Source: Pseudoips prasinana (Eukaryota; Arthropoda; Insecta; Lepidoptera; Nolidae). Taken from it: 64,000 nucleotides of DNA. Below are positions 19,501 through 25,940 of this stretch, piece after piece. The position numbers and the translations under genes were made by a program. Within the stretch, counting starts at the first letter, position 1, and the number at the start of each line of letters is the position of its first letter. The notes under the pieces were generated by a model, which was not told where the DNA came from, did not search any database, and saw only the letters and a list, made by a program, of their open reading frames with translations. The stretch covers positions 27,115,934 to 27,179,933 of the forward strand of contig OX621252.1 in assembly GCA_951640165.1 (NCBI GenBank), read 5' to 3'.

Positions 19501-21915
19501 TTATTTTGCTTTGGTAGAGTCTAAAATTAGATATAGTATACTATTATGGGGTGGTAGCTACGAATATAATATACAAAAGGCATTTGTGGCACAAAAAAGA
19601 GCCATTCGAACTATGGTTAAAATTAAACAACAAGAGTCATGTGAACCGCATTTCAAATCACTTCATATTTTGACCGTGCCTAGTCTTTATATATTTATCC
19701 TGTTATTGAACTTAGCTAAGTACATTCACACCTTCGAAACAGATGAAGAGAGACAAGCACGGGAGAAAACGCGAAGGAAAGATTTACACTCGAACATAGC
19801 TCCTGTTCTCAATGTGGTCAAGCACAGCTCCCACTACAATGCGGTAAAAATATTTAACAAGTTACCCATTGATTTAAAATCTATATTATATACCCAGCAT
19901 TTTAAATCACAATTAAAGGTCTATCTTTTGGAAAGGTGTCTCTATTCAATAAATGATTTATGATTGGTATTATATTGACAATTGATTTTATTCTGTATAA
20001 TTCTCTCCACGTCGTTTACTGGTTCACTTAATTGTATATAAGAAATTAATTTTGACATTTATTTTAGATTTTGTATTGACATTATTATTTAACCAGGAGA
20101 TTTTGTAATTTCATTTTATGCTGTAATTTGTTTGTAATTTATGTAATTCAGACACAATAGAGATATTGTTATTGAATAAATGAACTGAACTGAACATAAA
20201 GAAAAATAAAATTAAATGAAATAAAATATACTACATAAAACAAATAAAGTTAAACATATTTTTTAACATAACAAAAATTAAAACATATTTATAATCAACT
20301 CAAGCAAATAACTGAAACACATTCTTATGTGTATAAGAAAAAGTAATTACTAACCTTAAACTAATATAACACTAATTAAAGCCTACTTAATAAACTCAAG
20401 ACATTTTTTTTGAAAGTGGGTAGCCCATCCTTAAAGATGTCTGAAATGTATGTGGAGCCAATTTATTCATAATGTGATTAGTCGAATATATCTTTGGGTG
20501 CCCTACGTTGGCCGACAGCAAATCGTAGTACCAACCTTACGCGAAATGGGTTGGCCCTGTCTCCGCCACCGCGCGCGCTGATTGGTCAAATCAAATAGCT
20601 CGCGCACGCGCGCTTCCCCGGTTTCCTGTAACAGATTTCCGTGCCTTTTCCAAAACCACTGTAACGAAAAATATACTACAACCGAAAGGAAAGATTTTAC
20701 ACATTTAAACTCTTTATTCTATCTTGTGTAGTAAACACAAACATTTGCAAATCGTTTGGAGAAATTGTCATGTTTTATTTGCAACACAATTAATGTTAAA
20801 AAATGACTACATTTTTCGTTGGATTAACATTTATGGGATCATTACGAAAGCATTCCCAATCGTTTAAAAAATGAATTATCGAAATGGGTGCAAAAAGAAT
20901 GGAGAAATCGTGTAACATACATACATACGGTCACCGTAGCCTAGTTGGTAGTGCTCCTGCCTACGAAGCTGGTGGTCCTGGGTTCGAATCCCGGTAAGTG
21001 CAAATAATTGTGTGATGAGCACGAATATTTGTTTCTGAGTCATGGATGTTTTCTATGTATATAAGTATTAATCTATCTATATAAGTATGTATATCGTCGC
21101 CTGGTACCCATAGTACAAGCTTTGCTTAGTTTGGGGCTAGGATGATCTGTGTGACATTGTCCCTAGATATTAACGATATTAACAATATAAAAATGCCTTG
21201 TGTGGTTTTATGAAACCACGATACAAGTGAAACTTGGTCTCCAACGCCGTAAAATGAATTAATTTATTAATTATCTCTTAGTTTTTCTCTCGTTGCCGCG
21301 TTGGCCGGTTTATTTGACTCACTCTAGCTGTATCGTTGTACATAACGGTTAAGCAAACAACAATATTTATATCAGTATACTGATCAAAACACAAATACCG
21401 TGGAGTACTTGCACAAATGAGTGAGAATGTTAATGTTACACGGTCAGCTGATGCGAGCCATGAGCCCCCATGTTGTGACATGCGATAGATGGACGAAAAA
21501 ATTTGAAGCGATATAAAAAAATATTTACTTTGAATACATACAAGAATTGATATCCTCTTTTTAGGGTCGGTTAGTAAAGAAGAATATAGTCTTTCTTTTT
21601 AAATATTTTCCCCATAACCATTATGGCTCTGTAAAGAATTCCTGAAAAAATTGACACTAATATTGTTACATGATATATTTTCTACTCGTATAGACATAAG
21701 GTCGATCACAATTACGCTGTAACGCTTTAGTAACCTATCGTTCTGTTGTCAGGCCCTACAACGCCAACCCCGCCCTGCAGCAGCTGCTGCTGGTGCTGCC
21801 GGCGCTGCGGCACGCCGACGTGGCCGTGCGCCGCTTCTGGGCCGCCGTGCACCGCGAGCGGCGCGCGCCCATGAACAAGCTGTTCGTGGAGATGCTGGAG
21901 GCGTGCCTGCGGTAG
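1284..21915 (+). CDS. ERR: Estrogen-related receptor (orphan nuclear receptor), six visible coding exons
   Basis: ERR is a nuclear-receptor transcription factor; in Drosophila it controls glycolytic and growth metabolism. Six exons with GT-AG borders join in frame: 1284-1544, 4298-4516, 5492-5677, 10399-10557, 12933-13105 and 21753-21915, ending in TAG. In order they give an acidic A/B segment, two C4 zinc fingers with P-box CEACKAFF, the carboxy extension [14 protein letters not shown] typical of ERR, a hinge, and a ligand-binding domain with [11 protein letters not shown] and the AF-2-like helix [10 protein letters not shown]. There is no in-frame ATG upstream of 1284, so the initiating exon lies outside the window. 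Introns hold Helitrons, a Penelope element, MITEs and an ORF-intact LINE, all compatible with splicing. Identity is firm from the zinc-finger and hinge motifs. Confidence 0.96.
1946..2160. mobile_element. MITE family A, copy 1
   Basis: Near-palindromic element of about 215 bp. The left arm begins CTACCGGCTAAGTCGCCG and carries GGTTAAAAATTACTTAATC; the inverted right arm runs from about 2095 to 2160 and ends GAGCCCC. It is closely related to the better-preserved copy at 28121-28360. It has no coding capacity, so it is a non-autonomous DNA transposon. Confidence 0.75.
2515..2700 (+). repeat. tRNA-derived SINE, copy 1
   Basis: Has an A-box-like TGTAGCGCAGTCGTTAAC and a B-box-like AAGTTCGAACCCCGCG, followed by a conserved body (TTTGTGTGACTCGTAAATGG). 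The same arrangement is found at 28707-28870. The tRNA-like part is too diverged to be a working tRNA gene. It lies in ERR intron 1, sense to the gene. Confidence 0.65.
3429..3715. mobile_element. Palindromic MITE in ERR intron
   Basis: About 285 bp with inverted arms of about 105 bp. The left arm starts TTATGAAAAGG and includes GGGCAATATGTGAGACGTTT and CTAGACCAATT. The right arm from about 3612 is its reverse complement and ends CCTTTTCATAA. The TATTTCGCGCCAAAA segment occurs in the centre as well as in the arms. It has no ORF; only one copy was seen in the window. Confidence 0.75.
3716..3761. repeat. Perfect 18-bp hairpin next to the MITE
   Basis: Arms AACCGGGCATCCATAGAA and its exact reverse complement are separated by a 10-nt loop. 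The hairpin directly abuts the MITE ending near 3715. It could be a second small foldback element or a rearranged MITE end. Confidence 0.7.
4298..4516 (+). CDS. ERR: ERR coding exon: second zinc finger and carboxy extension
   Basis: 73 codons from GGC AAC ATA to ATC AAG, acceptor CTCAG at 4297 and donor AAG/GTACCT at 4516. It encodes the second C4 finger ([25 protein letters not shown]) and the T/A-box extension [19 protein letters not shown] that contacts bases upstream of the half-site. It is strikingly GC-rich compared with the AT-rich introns. A 52-bp piece of it is repeated in the following intron (4555-4606). Confidence 0.95.
4555..4606 (+). pseudogene. Partial duplicate of the ERR zinc-finger exon
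   Basis: 52 bp match exon positions 4421-4472 with about five differences. In frame they read [17 protein letters not shown] against [17 protein letters not shown] in the real exon. The frame runs into a stop about 11 codons later and no strong acceptor precedes it. It sits 38 bp downstream of the real exon's donor. It is most likely an inert local duplication; use as an alternative exon would need transcript evidence. Confidence 0.8.
4625..4757 (+). mobile_element. RTE-type LINE 3' remnant with GAT repeat tail
   Basis: Reads [20 protein letters not shown] then DVFRPIW and stop, like the carboxy end of lepidopteran RTE-type ORFs. It is followed by a short GATGATGATGAT tail of the kind that ends such elements. 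It is strongly 5'-truncated and starts right after the partial ERR exon copy. The class is inferred from the carboxy motif and tail. Confidence 0.6.
4758..5491 (+). other. ERR intron 2 remainder
   Basis: AT-rich sequence with no recognisable gene or repeat family. It ends in a good acceptor (CCCATTCCCAG) at 5491. Confidence 0.5.
5492..5677 (+). CDS. ERR: ERR coding exon: hinge and start of the ligand-binding domain
   Basis: 62 codons, GTG CTG GAA to GAT CAG, acceptor CCCAG at 5491 and donor CAG/GTAAGA at 5677. [10 protein letters not shown] begins the domain and [20 protein letters not shown] covers the helix-3 signature shared by steroid-type receptors. The phase is 0 at both ends. Confidence 0.95.
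6101..6413 (+). mobile_element. Complete small non-autonomous Helitron-type element
   Basis: The 5' end is TCTATACATATAATAAAATT. The 3' end has a hairpin-forming GCGGGTAAAACCGC, then GGGGCACAG and CTAG. The element lies exactly between a host A (6100) and T (6414), the known Helitron target. It contains TTTTTGTCTGTGTGTCTG and no transposase, so it depends on a helper. The internal 62-codon frame is not a gene. Confidence 0.8.
6608..6850. mobile_element. MITE family B, copy 1
   Basis: Inverted ends begin GGCTGAGATCTATAGAGCGTA on both sides and are flanked by TCA on both sides, a 3-bp duplication. The inside contains TTAGCTTATGCTAAGCAT. The second copy at 9628-9864 is in the opposite orientation. 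The 3-bp duplication suggests PIF/Harbinger mobilisation, by inference. Confidence 0.8.
7084..7214. mobile_element. MITE family C, copy 1
   Basis: Short foldback element with a left arm carrying CATCCAGCTACGCCAATCTG and an inverted right arm ending GATGTGCTGGCGTCTGTACC. The same element is seen at 24771-24915 and 27925-28064. Confidence 0.75.
7215..8244. repeat. ERR intron 3 with a diffuse dispersed repeat
   Basis: 7215-7740 shows nothing recognisable. From about 7985 to 8090 the sequence (CCAGTCTCAATGAAGACAAG, then CCATCTACGCCAGACATATT, then ACAAGTGTGTGCGC) matches the repeat half at 29268-29330. The 7741-7980 stretch is GC-richer and repeat-like but unclassified. Confidence 0.45.
8245..9083 (-). 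repeat. Three tRNA-derived SINE copies, minus strand
   Basis: A full copy at about 8850-9083 has, on the minus strand, an A box (GTAGTGCTCCTGCCTACGAAG), a B box (GGGTTCGAATCCCGG) and the body ending at CCAAACTAAGCAAAGC. It is the same family as the plus copy at 20929-21180. A diverged relative lies at about 8245-8470 (B-box-like GGGTTCGATACCC) and a headless fragment at about 8690-8780. The tRNA-like heads act as pol III promoters in SINEs and are not tRNA genes. Confidence 0.7.
9084..9624. other. ERR intron 3, no feature seen
   Basis: AT-rich intron with short A runs and no coding signal or recognised repeat. It ends where MITE B copy 2 begins. Confidence 0.4.
9628..9864. mobile_element. 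MITE family B, copy 2 (opposite orientation)
   Basis: Ends GGCTCAGATCTATAGAGCGTA and its inverse, flanked on both sides by TTA (about 9625-9627 and 9865-9867). The interior is the reverse of copy 1 at 6608-6850, with TTATGCTTAGCATAAGCTAA and a TTTGATTTGGTATTTATAG block. Confidence 0.8.
9868..10398. other. ERR intron 3 end, GT-repeat tract
   Basis: Contains a short GT microsatellite near 10127-10144 and no gene. It ends with the acceptor TTTGTCCCCAG at 10398. Confidence 0.4.
10399..10557 (+). CDS. ERR: ERR coding exon: middle of the ligand-binding domain
   Basis: 53 codons from ATG CGT CTT to GCA CAG, acceptor CCCCAG at 10398 and donor CAG/GTATGC at 10557. [20 protein letters not shown] corresponds to helices 4-5 of nuclear receptors. 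[16 protein letters not shown] follows. The first ATG is internal to the protein and is not a start site. Confidence 0.94.
10575..10686 (+). mobile_element. Helitron-type element, left part, split by the Penelope insertion
   Basis: Begins TCTATACTAATATTATAAAG, a common lepidopteran Helitron-type 5' end. It continues with GATCTACTGAACCGATTTTC and ACCAATAGAAGTTAAGTT. The sequence resumes at 12460 with AGAAGTTAAGTTATTGTGGA then GTGTCCTAGGCTATAAAA. The 3' end is not clear and appears lost before 12540. Confidence 0.7.
10687..12459 (+). mobile_element. Penelope-like retroelement with inverted terminal copy
   Basis: 10687-11141 is the inverted copy of 11988-12443, about 455 bp each. The pair encloses the coding part. 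The left arm is therefore a reversed copy of the element's own 3' end, a structure known from Penelope insertions. The flanks show a duplicated AGAAGTTAAGTT (about 10675-10686 and 12460-12471). The host sequence is a Helitron. The RT N-terminal half is missing, so this copy is dead. Confidence 0.88.
11142..12416 (+). pseudogene. Penelope reverse transcriptase C-terminal part plus GIY-YIG endonuclease
   Basis: An open frame runs from the inverted-repeat junction to the TGA at 12414-12416. The RT motifs seen are [17 protein letters not shown] and the catalytic [10 protein letters not shown], then LPFLDVKLR. After a basic linker comes a GIY-YIG nuclease core ([20 protein letters not shown], then AERAKEH). 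This RT plus GIY-YIG pairing defines Penelope-like elements. The fingers portion of the RT is absent and no genuine ATG precedes the frame, so it is a 5'-truncated copy although still open. It lies in ERR intron 4, sense to the gene. Confidence 0.9.
12460..12510 (+). mobile_element. Helitron-type element, right part after the Penelope
   Basis: AGAAGTTAAGTTATTGTGGA and TCCTAGGCTATAAAA continue the Helitron sequence broken off at 10686. The first 12 bases are the target duplication. Confidence 0.6.
12545..12790 (-). repeat. 5S-rRNA-derived SINE copy
   Basis: On the minus strand the head reads ACGTTAAGCATCTAAGCTCG then CGGTCAGTCC, resembling the 5S rRNA internal promoter. The body follows with TTTCTGAGCGTTTCCGTACT, ACGTTAAGCTGTCGGTCCCG and CTGGGCGACTTGAACAA. 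It matches the copy at 57168-57405. Confidence 0.6.
12933..13105 (+). CDS. ERR: ERR coding exon: helices 7-10 of the ligand-binding domain
   Basis: 173 nt: 57 full codons plus AG, which pairs with the first G of the next exon to make Arg. The acceptor is GTGCGCAG at 12932 and the donor CAG/GTACCG at 13105. [15 protein letters not shown] is the conserved receptor segment and [16 protein letters not shown] follows. The exon is very GC-rich, so neighbouring-frame ORFs here are shadows. Confidence 0.94.
13206..13255. repeat. Strong intronic hairpin
   Basis: The arm AATTGCTTACCGAGTTGCAG pairs, with one mismatch, with the arm ending GAGCAAATT across a very short GC loop. It lies 100 bp after the exon and next to GGCCGGCCGGCC. 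It is not part of a recognised MITE. Confidence 0.65.
13256..15092. other. Large ERR intron 5, left part
   Basis: No gene was seen. About 13905-14060 holds a dispersed repeat (CCAGTGTTGGACAAAGCCTC, then an ATAATAATAATAATA tract). Around 14640-14700 a TTTATTTATTTATTT tract looks like an old retroelement edge. The 5' border of the LINE that follows could not be placed. Confidence 0.4.
15093..15275. repeat. 75-bp near-perfect inverted repeat upstream of LINE ORF1
   Basis: 15093-15167 and 15201-15275 are reverse complements with few mismatches and a 33-nt spacer. The outer ends are GTGCCTCTAG and CTAGAGGCAC. It lies 270 bp before the LINE ORF1 start. It could be part of the LINE 5'UTR or a foldback copy made at integration. 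Confidence 0.8.
15544..17007 (+). CDS. LINE element 1 ORF1: coiled coil and degenerate SGNH-like domain
   Basis: 487 residues from a true ATG. Residues about 48-100 look coiled-coil ([20 protein letters not shown]). About 110-270 is a charged, low-complexity linker rich in Lys, Glu and Asn. About 290-465 resembles the SGNH/esterase fold of CR1-type ORF1 proteins: CIISDN in place of a GDS block, IMMGEMDF in place of GxND, and NPDHTMFS near the third block. The nucleophile position appears to be Asn. It probably acts as an RNA-binding or trimerising chaperone. The frame ends TTT TTT CGA GAC TAA, a candidate +1 frameshift site. A homologue in this window is at 42799-44082. Confidence 0.85.
   Translation: MTEQNVNTRLRRAQSYDVSRDKYDELNTTSIFESTMHSLPNNSMDDYEVLDLKLQIEKIQRELNVAHKEIENLLMENNKIKTSLEDSNKKIAILKSTATMLSPSKITRKLVTKNTQNKCDNSEQLEKRNPKQVNDISIEENKAIKQKRILKNVTQKSKNSRKQKSKTELTIETKLDIGDNIEKTITKQDTQDKNEESDNKSQTESGLHNKVSSAEEKVELQNTVDGTATNTDNATAVQNNTSTENIVIEVNEDKLNKNTNMDVPKTEDKATQCELHIMPELYSNNIKRPDRRTRPKLCIISDNKRNDICSFMENTFGTYNYCHYKYPHANIAVLLCGLDKKLKNFGHNDYCIIMMGEMDFIRTKNYHDIIILIRHTLQKIDYTNVILCLPTYKCGNSTIIYNFRVETFNNLLYLDNSTYEYAYLLDSNADLNPDHTMFSQLLGILNNNGMKNIFFNIKLTISEIEAEKFTVKSSSSDSQQPGEFFRD
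17000..19963 (+). CDS. LINE element 1 ORF2: AP endonuclease and reverse transcriptase
   Basis: The frame is open from 16970 but has no ATG before the endonuclease core; the first in-frame ATG (about 17126) would cut off its first motif. The domains in order: endonuclease ([40 protein letters not shown]), RT ([70 protein letters not shown]) and a carboxy region ending NDL-stop. The endonuclease SDH block reads LADGRAGL, so the catalytic His looks replaced. Translation probably depends on a +1 shift at the end of ORF1. At about 988 codons it has the usual length for the family. Confidence 0.9.
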   Translation, partial: ETKQHLLEQTDKQDGELCTHIASLNIFHQNLCGLRNKKDEFEMYLEEFIEHNTLHYICISEHFLNEALASLMSFKHYTIVSYNTRINKQRGGTLILAHKDRDCEEVKICRQLYKQDGFEITGIKDAQTGIHICCCYRSPYDKNLDIFFKSLETLLELFFDKKCFICGDFNIDLLVNSKKKNDLMNLLQCYNFRALINCTTYRRNDSQSCLDNILTNLTDEFILDCVIDHNGLADGRAGLVCKTQYESINLKGRVSSVPTYIFKRLFTSANKKRFRNSLLLQNWNVMGINTFLTKFNTTFQGNFKKQKTIIKVNSDSTIKWVTKGIKVASKMKRFLCNGKKNNCDMSLKNYIHNYIKTFRKVMTKAKKLAVQSFLTRSKNICKDAWKIVNDHRNKSRKPKKKSYLHIITEKFCTSDPLKIVDIFASQFDYDDIINSDCKNAVEYLRKNTPRIENDMVLDLVTPREVNSVVSKMENKISCGYDEVPISVIKENIDLLADPLSNFYNACINKGIFPDQLKISKIVPVHKKGSKKDPKMYRPISLLPTLTKLFEKLLKRRLLRHLNINRIISPRQFGYLTNVGTLDAIDNLINDVVEKLNEKKKVIGIFLDLSTAFDTINHDLLLEKLEHYGVRGIAKQLFTSYLQNRQMFVEIRANSEEKVGDLKIQCNKTYKSKLTKIKAGVPQGSILGPILFIIFINDLINHMINKMNHQIKLKVYADDTNAIISADNIIDLNIRVNESIDAFYDWFTANSLAVNTKKTNLMLFQSTSKISDSVDCYKNGNRLNTVETVKFLGVHLDYLLNWQNELLNIESGISSACYLLRSLRDVVHPEQLKTVYFALVESKIRYSILLWGGSYEYNIQKAFVAQKRAIRTMVKIKQQESCEPHFKSLHILTVPSLYIFILLLNLAKYIHTFETDEERQAREKTRRKDLHSNIAPVLNVVKHSSHYNAVKIFNKLPIDLKSILYTQHFKSQLKVYLLERCLYSINDL
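20197..20922. other. ERR intron 5: AT-rich stretch and a GC-rich island
   Basis: 20200-20500 resembles the AT-rich 3' region of an old minus-strand retroelement. No frame was convincing. 20500-20690 is unusually GC-rich with CCGCGCGCGC and TTGGCCGACAGC; its nature is unknown. Confidence 0.35.
20929..21180 (+). repeat. tRNA-derived SINE, full copy
   Basis: Head TAGCCTAGTTGGTAGTGCTC with A box and GGGTTCGAATCCCGG B box. The body contains GTTTCTGAGTCATGGATG and ends near TTGGGGCTAGGATGATCTG. It is nearly identical to the minus copy at about 8850-9083. Confidence 0.8.
21181..21752 (+). other. End of ERR intron 5
   Basis: No gene or repeat was recognised. It ends with the acceptor TTCTGTTGTCAG at 21752. 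Confidence 0.4.
21753..21915 (+). CDS. ERR: ERR last coding exon with AF-2 helix and stop
   Basis: The first G completes an Arg codon split by the intron, then [20 protein letters not shown] and [14 protein letters not shown] follow, ending [13 protein letters not shown] and TAG at 21913-21915. [10 protein letters not shown] is the helix-12 (AF-2) segment that recruits coactivators. The GC-rich exon gives several long shadow frames on the other strand. Confidence 0.95.
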
Positions 21916-24770
21916 GCCCTCGCGCACACGTGCGGGACACGGTCTGCAGTATGTGCATCTATCAATCTTTTATTTCGCCTCCTCAGTGGGTGTCGCGTCC
22001 CCGCGCCATAATGTACAAAACGATGGACGGATTCTAGTACAAACTTGTTACTATTTTTGTATAATATTAAAAAAAAATATATCTAGTTTTACTGTGCGAT
22101 GGAGTTACGAGATTATTGTATGGTCGAGTCGAGGACCCTCGGGGAACGTGGTGTGCTAATTTTATAGTATTTTAGTGACCTGACGGACTTAGTACTGTTA
22201 GCTTTAAAGGCGACAAATATTCTTGTTTTAGTTTTATCAAAAAAAAAAAATTTGCGGGACGGATGTCGGTGGTGTTTTTTCCCCGCCCCTGCAATGTCTT
22301 AGTATCGGTGATTGCGGGAGCCGTATTCGGCGCATTTATCATTAATATTACTTGTTTTTAGTCTGTTTGTTTTAATGCTTATTAAATCTATGCGACTATG
22401 AGAAGAGTTGTATAGGACACTGTTAATGTGATTGGAAGGAATTGACGCCACCTTGATGAAAAGTACAAAATAATAGAACGTTAGAAACCTACTCATTGTA
22501 AATTTGTTTTTATTATAACCCTAAGTTCCTAATGCATTCATATTCCGTATACTTGTGGAATATTATTTGTGTAATGTATACGTAATCGTGCAGCTCTTCT
22601 CGTAGTGAGATAGGAACAAGAACCTAATGTACAACTGTTTTATAATAATCATAATACTACATAGAATTTATTTAAAAGAACAGATTATGTAGCAATATTT
22701 ACTTATATGAAGAATTTAAATGTATTTTGTAGTGCTGTTCCACTAACAATGTTATATTTTAACTGGACAATGTAGGATGTTAGGATAACAGTAGGGTGTG
22801 TAATGCCCGGGTAATGTGAATAATGTAAGTGTGACTGTATAGACTGGGCAATGTGGATAATTTTAGATGGATATATTTTTAAAGGCGCTTAAATGTTAGA
22901 CCCTAACGGAATCCATGATTATATGTAAGAGAACAAATCCATGAAACGCAGTTAAAAATATTTTCAACTATAATAAATATTATATAATACTTGCAGCATT
23001 ACTTTGAAAGTTATTGCTGTATGGGTGTAGGGTGGAATGGACAGTGTACCGAAAGCTCATACTCAGGGTTTTTTTGCATACTTCTGACCACATCAATAAT
23101 GGTTTTTTTTTTAAAACGTTATAGACTATTAATGTGAATAAACAAAATATCAAAAGGATATTTTAACATAAAATTTCATTTGTCCATGCTGTATAGATTT
23201 AACTTCAGCTATTCTTGGGTAAACGCAATGAGGTGATGAACTATACCAATGGAGTTCCAAAACAAAAAATCAAGGTTTATAGCTCAATATTACATGTTTG
23301 TTTTTTGTTACTGTAAAATACAAAAAGTCCCGAAATTTCTACAGCAAAGTCAAGAAGTGAGTTCCAAATCCCTGGTATCAGTTTTCGGCATGTTGTTCCT
23401 TACATACTGTAAAATTGAAATTACGCGGTTGTTACATATCTGTAGGTAGAATATTTAACGTACAAAGTACAAAAAAGTTCTGGAAACTTACTTCTTTGAA
23501 TTGTGACTTACAGGAGTAACTTTCAACTGTTTACAGAAAACCACAATATAAAACACATCACAATATAATTAAAAGTACATAATTAATTAATATTATTTTG
23601 TAAATATAATTAAATGTAGTGGAACAGTGATAAATGTTGAATACCTCAGTAACTGTTACCAATACATATATATAATAGAAACAAAATCCTGTTATGTATA
23701 TAAAATACCAATAGTTTTACCGTGTCAATGAAAAATCACATTTTACTTGTGTAAACGAACAAAGAATCAATCATGATTGCACCGTCTAAAGATGTTTGTA
23801 AAATTATGTATGAAATACCGTAATTTTACTGTTTACTTAGAGTTATACGAATAGTTAATGTGCACCTTTGGTTTCGCTCAAATGTGTTGAACTATTCGAA
23901 TGATGTACAATGTATGGAAAAATATCGTGGGAACTTAAAACCCACGAAATATAAAGTTGGAAAAAACGGTTGAGATCCCCTGACTTCATCCACCTTTTGA
24001 GCCTACAATTGACTTATTAAACCAGTGTTGCCAGTGGAATAAAGTTAATTGTAGTGGCAAGAATGTTAGGGTTTTTTCTTGAGTTTCTGATGTCATGATT
24101 AATATCTTGTCATTACACTATTAAAATCTCAAGTAATTAATTTATTGAATGTTTTTTTTGTTTCATTTTATATTCGTACAAATGTAATTTGACATTAGAG
24201 CAAAAGGGACAGCACTATCTTTGTCTAATAGGTGATGACTTATGACGTCAGAAACTTGAATACAGTTTTGTTTATTTTTATTTTCTATTCGTTTTAATGC
24301 TTTCTTTAGTTTTTATGTTAATGGCAGAAAACAAGAGAGGTTGTGTTCTGGATACCTAAAGGTACCTATAATTGTGTAGGATTAATATTCAATTATGTTT
24401 ATTTAACAGCCTAGATATTGTGATGGTGAGTTTTTGTCATTATTAATATGGCTGATTAAGTTCTTGAATAAATGCTTGGTTAAGACGGAGATGGTATTTT
24501 TGCATGGCTTACAATCAATTATTTAGCTAAGCTAACATGCTTAATATTATAACTCTAAGGTTCATATAATAGAAAAAAAAAACATCTTCATTATTTATTG
24601 GATCTAATTGACCTTACTGAACTAAGCCTATATTTGTCTGATATCTGGAAATGTATTAAACGAGGTGTAACAAAGGTAAGGGGAAATATAAGGTACGCAA
24701 TCTGCCCATTAAACTGAACAAATTGTAAAAAATCCGTTTCATAGATCTATTAACCACCATTGTTACAGCT
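21916..24770 (+). other. ERR 3'UTR and downstream AT-rich sequence
   Basis: No coding frame is convincing. Several AATAAA-type signals occur (for example near 22974 and 23138), so the poly(A) site cannot be chosen from sequence alone. No known repeat is evident. Confidence 0.4.
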
Positions 24771-24915
24771 TGTACGGACGCCAGCACATCCAGCTACCCC
24801 AATCTGCCAAATTTCTTTCATAGATTTTCAACTTTATTACAATCATCATAAGGTTTCACTTTCAATTGGGGAAATATGACAGATTGGGATAGCTTGATGT
24901 ACTGGTGCCTGTACA
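24771..24915. mobile_element. MITE family C, copy 2
   Basis: Starts TGTACGGACGCCAGCACATC and closes with the inverse ending GTGCCTGTACA. The interior TTTTCAACTTTATTACAATC is shared with copies at 7084 and 27925. Confidence 0.8.
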
Positions 24916-25129
24916 TTAGATATACCCATGGTCAGATTATGAATGATTTGAATAAAACAAACAATATTTTGTTGATTCATAACAGATATTAAGTATGCCT
25001 GTTAGTCTGGTGCGATGTGTGACCAGGGATGTGTTAAAATGGTTTAAATTATTAAAAATTCTCGTCTTCATTGTATTGTATAATGAATTTTAGTTCTAAA
25101 ATAATATATCATTTGCAAGGCAATGGTTT

Positions 25130-25940
25130 TGTACTTTGAGTTAAAAGTAAATATCATCTCCAGTGATGCAGACGTTGGGAATAATAATATTCCCACTATT
25201 CCAGTGAGTAGTTTTCAGTTCGTGGGAAAATGTTGCCACTATTTCAGTGAGTCACATCCAGTTGTAGAAATAGTGGGAATAATATTCTCCCAATTTCTGT
25301 CAGTAATGTTCAGTGATGTAGTAAGTGGGATTTTCCCACTATACAGTTGAGTTATATCCAGTGAAATTGATAATGGGAATAATATTCTCACTATTTCAGT
25401 GAGTTATGGTCAGTGCTTTAGTTCGCGCAAAAATGCTTCCACTATTTCAGTGAGTCACATCCAGTTATAGAAATAATGGGAATAATATGCCCCCAATTTC
25501 TGTCAGTAATGTTCAGTGATCTAATTAGTGGGATTTCCCACTTTTCTACTGAGTTACATCCAGTTTTAGATTTAATATTCCCACAACTTCAGTGGGTAAC
25601 GTTTAGTGCTGTAGTTGGTAGGAATGATATTTCCACTATTCCGTTGAGTTATATCCAGTGATATTTATAATGGGAATAATATTCCCCCAACTTCTGAAAG
25701 TAATGTTCAGTGATCTAGTAAGTGGGATTTTCCCACTATTCTACTGAGTTACATCCAGTTTTAGATACGATGGGCATAATATTCCCATAACTTCAGTAGG
25801 TAACGTTTAGTGCTGTAGATAGTAGGAATGATATTCCGACTATTCCGTTGAGTTTTATGCAGTGATATTGACAATGGGAATAATATTTTCAGTGAGTTGA
25901 GTTGTTTCAGTGATGTTGATAGTGGGAATAATATCAATAC
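25130..25940. repeat. Degenerate tandem repeat with palindromic core
   Basis: About 800 bp built from diverged short units around GTGGGAATAATATTCCCAC and TTTCAGTGAGTTACATCCAG. Longer segments recur about every 200 bp (for example GTCAGTAATGTTCAGTGA near 25300 and 25502, and a variant near 25698). No ORF carries through. It looks like an old minisatellite or satellite remnant. Confidence 0.8.

Larger units (their letters stand above)
15000..20196 (+). mobile_element. CR1-like non-LTR retrotransposon (element 1), both ORFs open
   Basis: Two long ORFs with endonuclease and reverse transcriptase are followed by a short 3'UTR and a tail ending GAATAAATGAACTGAACTGA at about 20196. It sits in ERR intron 5, sense to the gene. 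The ORF1 type with an SGNH-like domain points to the CR1/Daphne-like group. Neither frame is interrupted, so it is young. ORF2 lacks an upstream ATG and overlaps the end of ORF1 in the +1 frame. Its left border is unresolved, so the start given is approximate. Confidence 0.85.
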
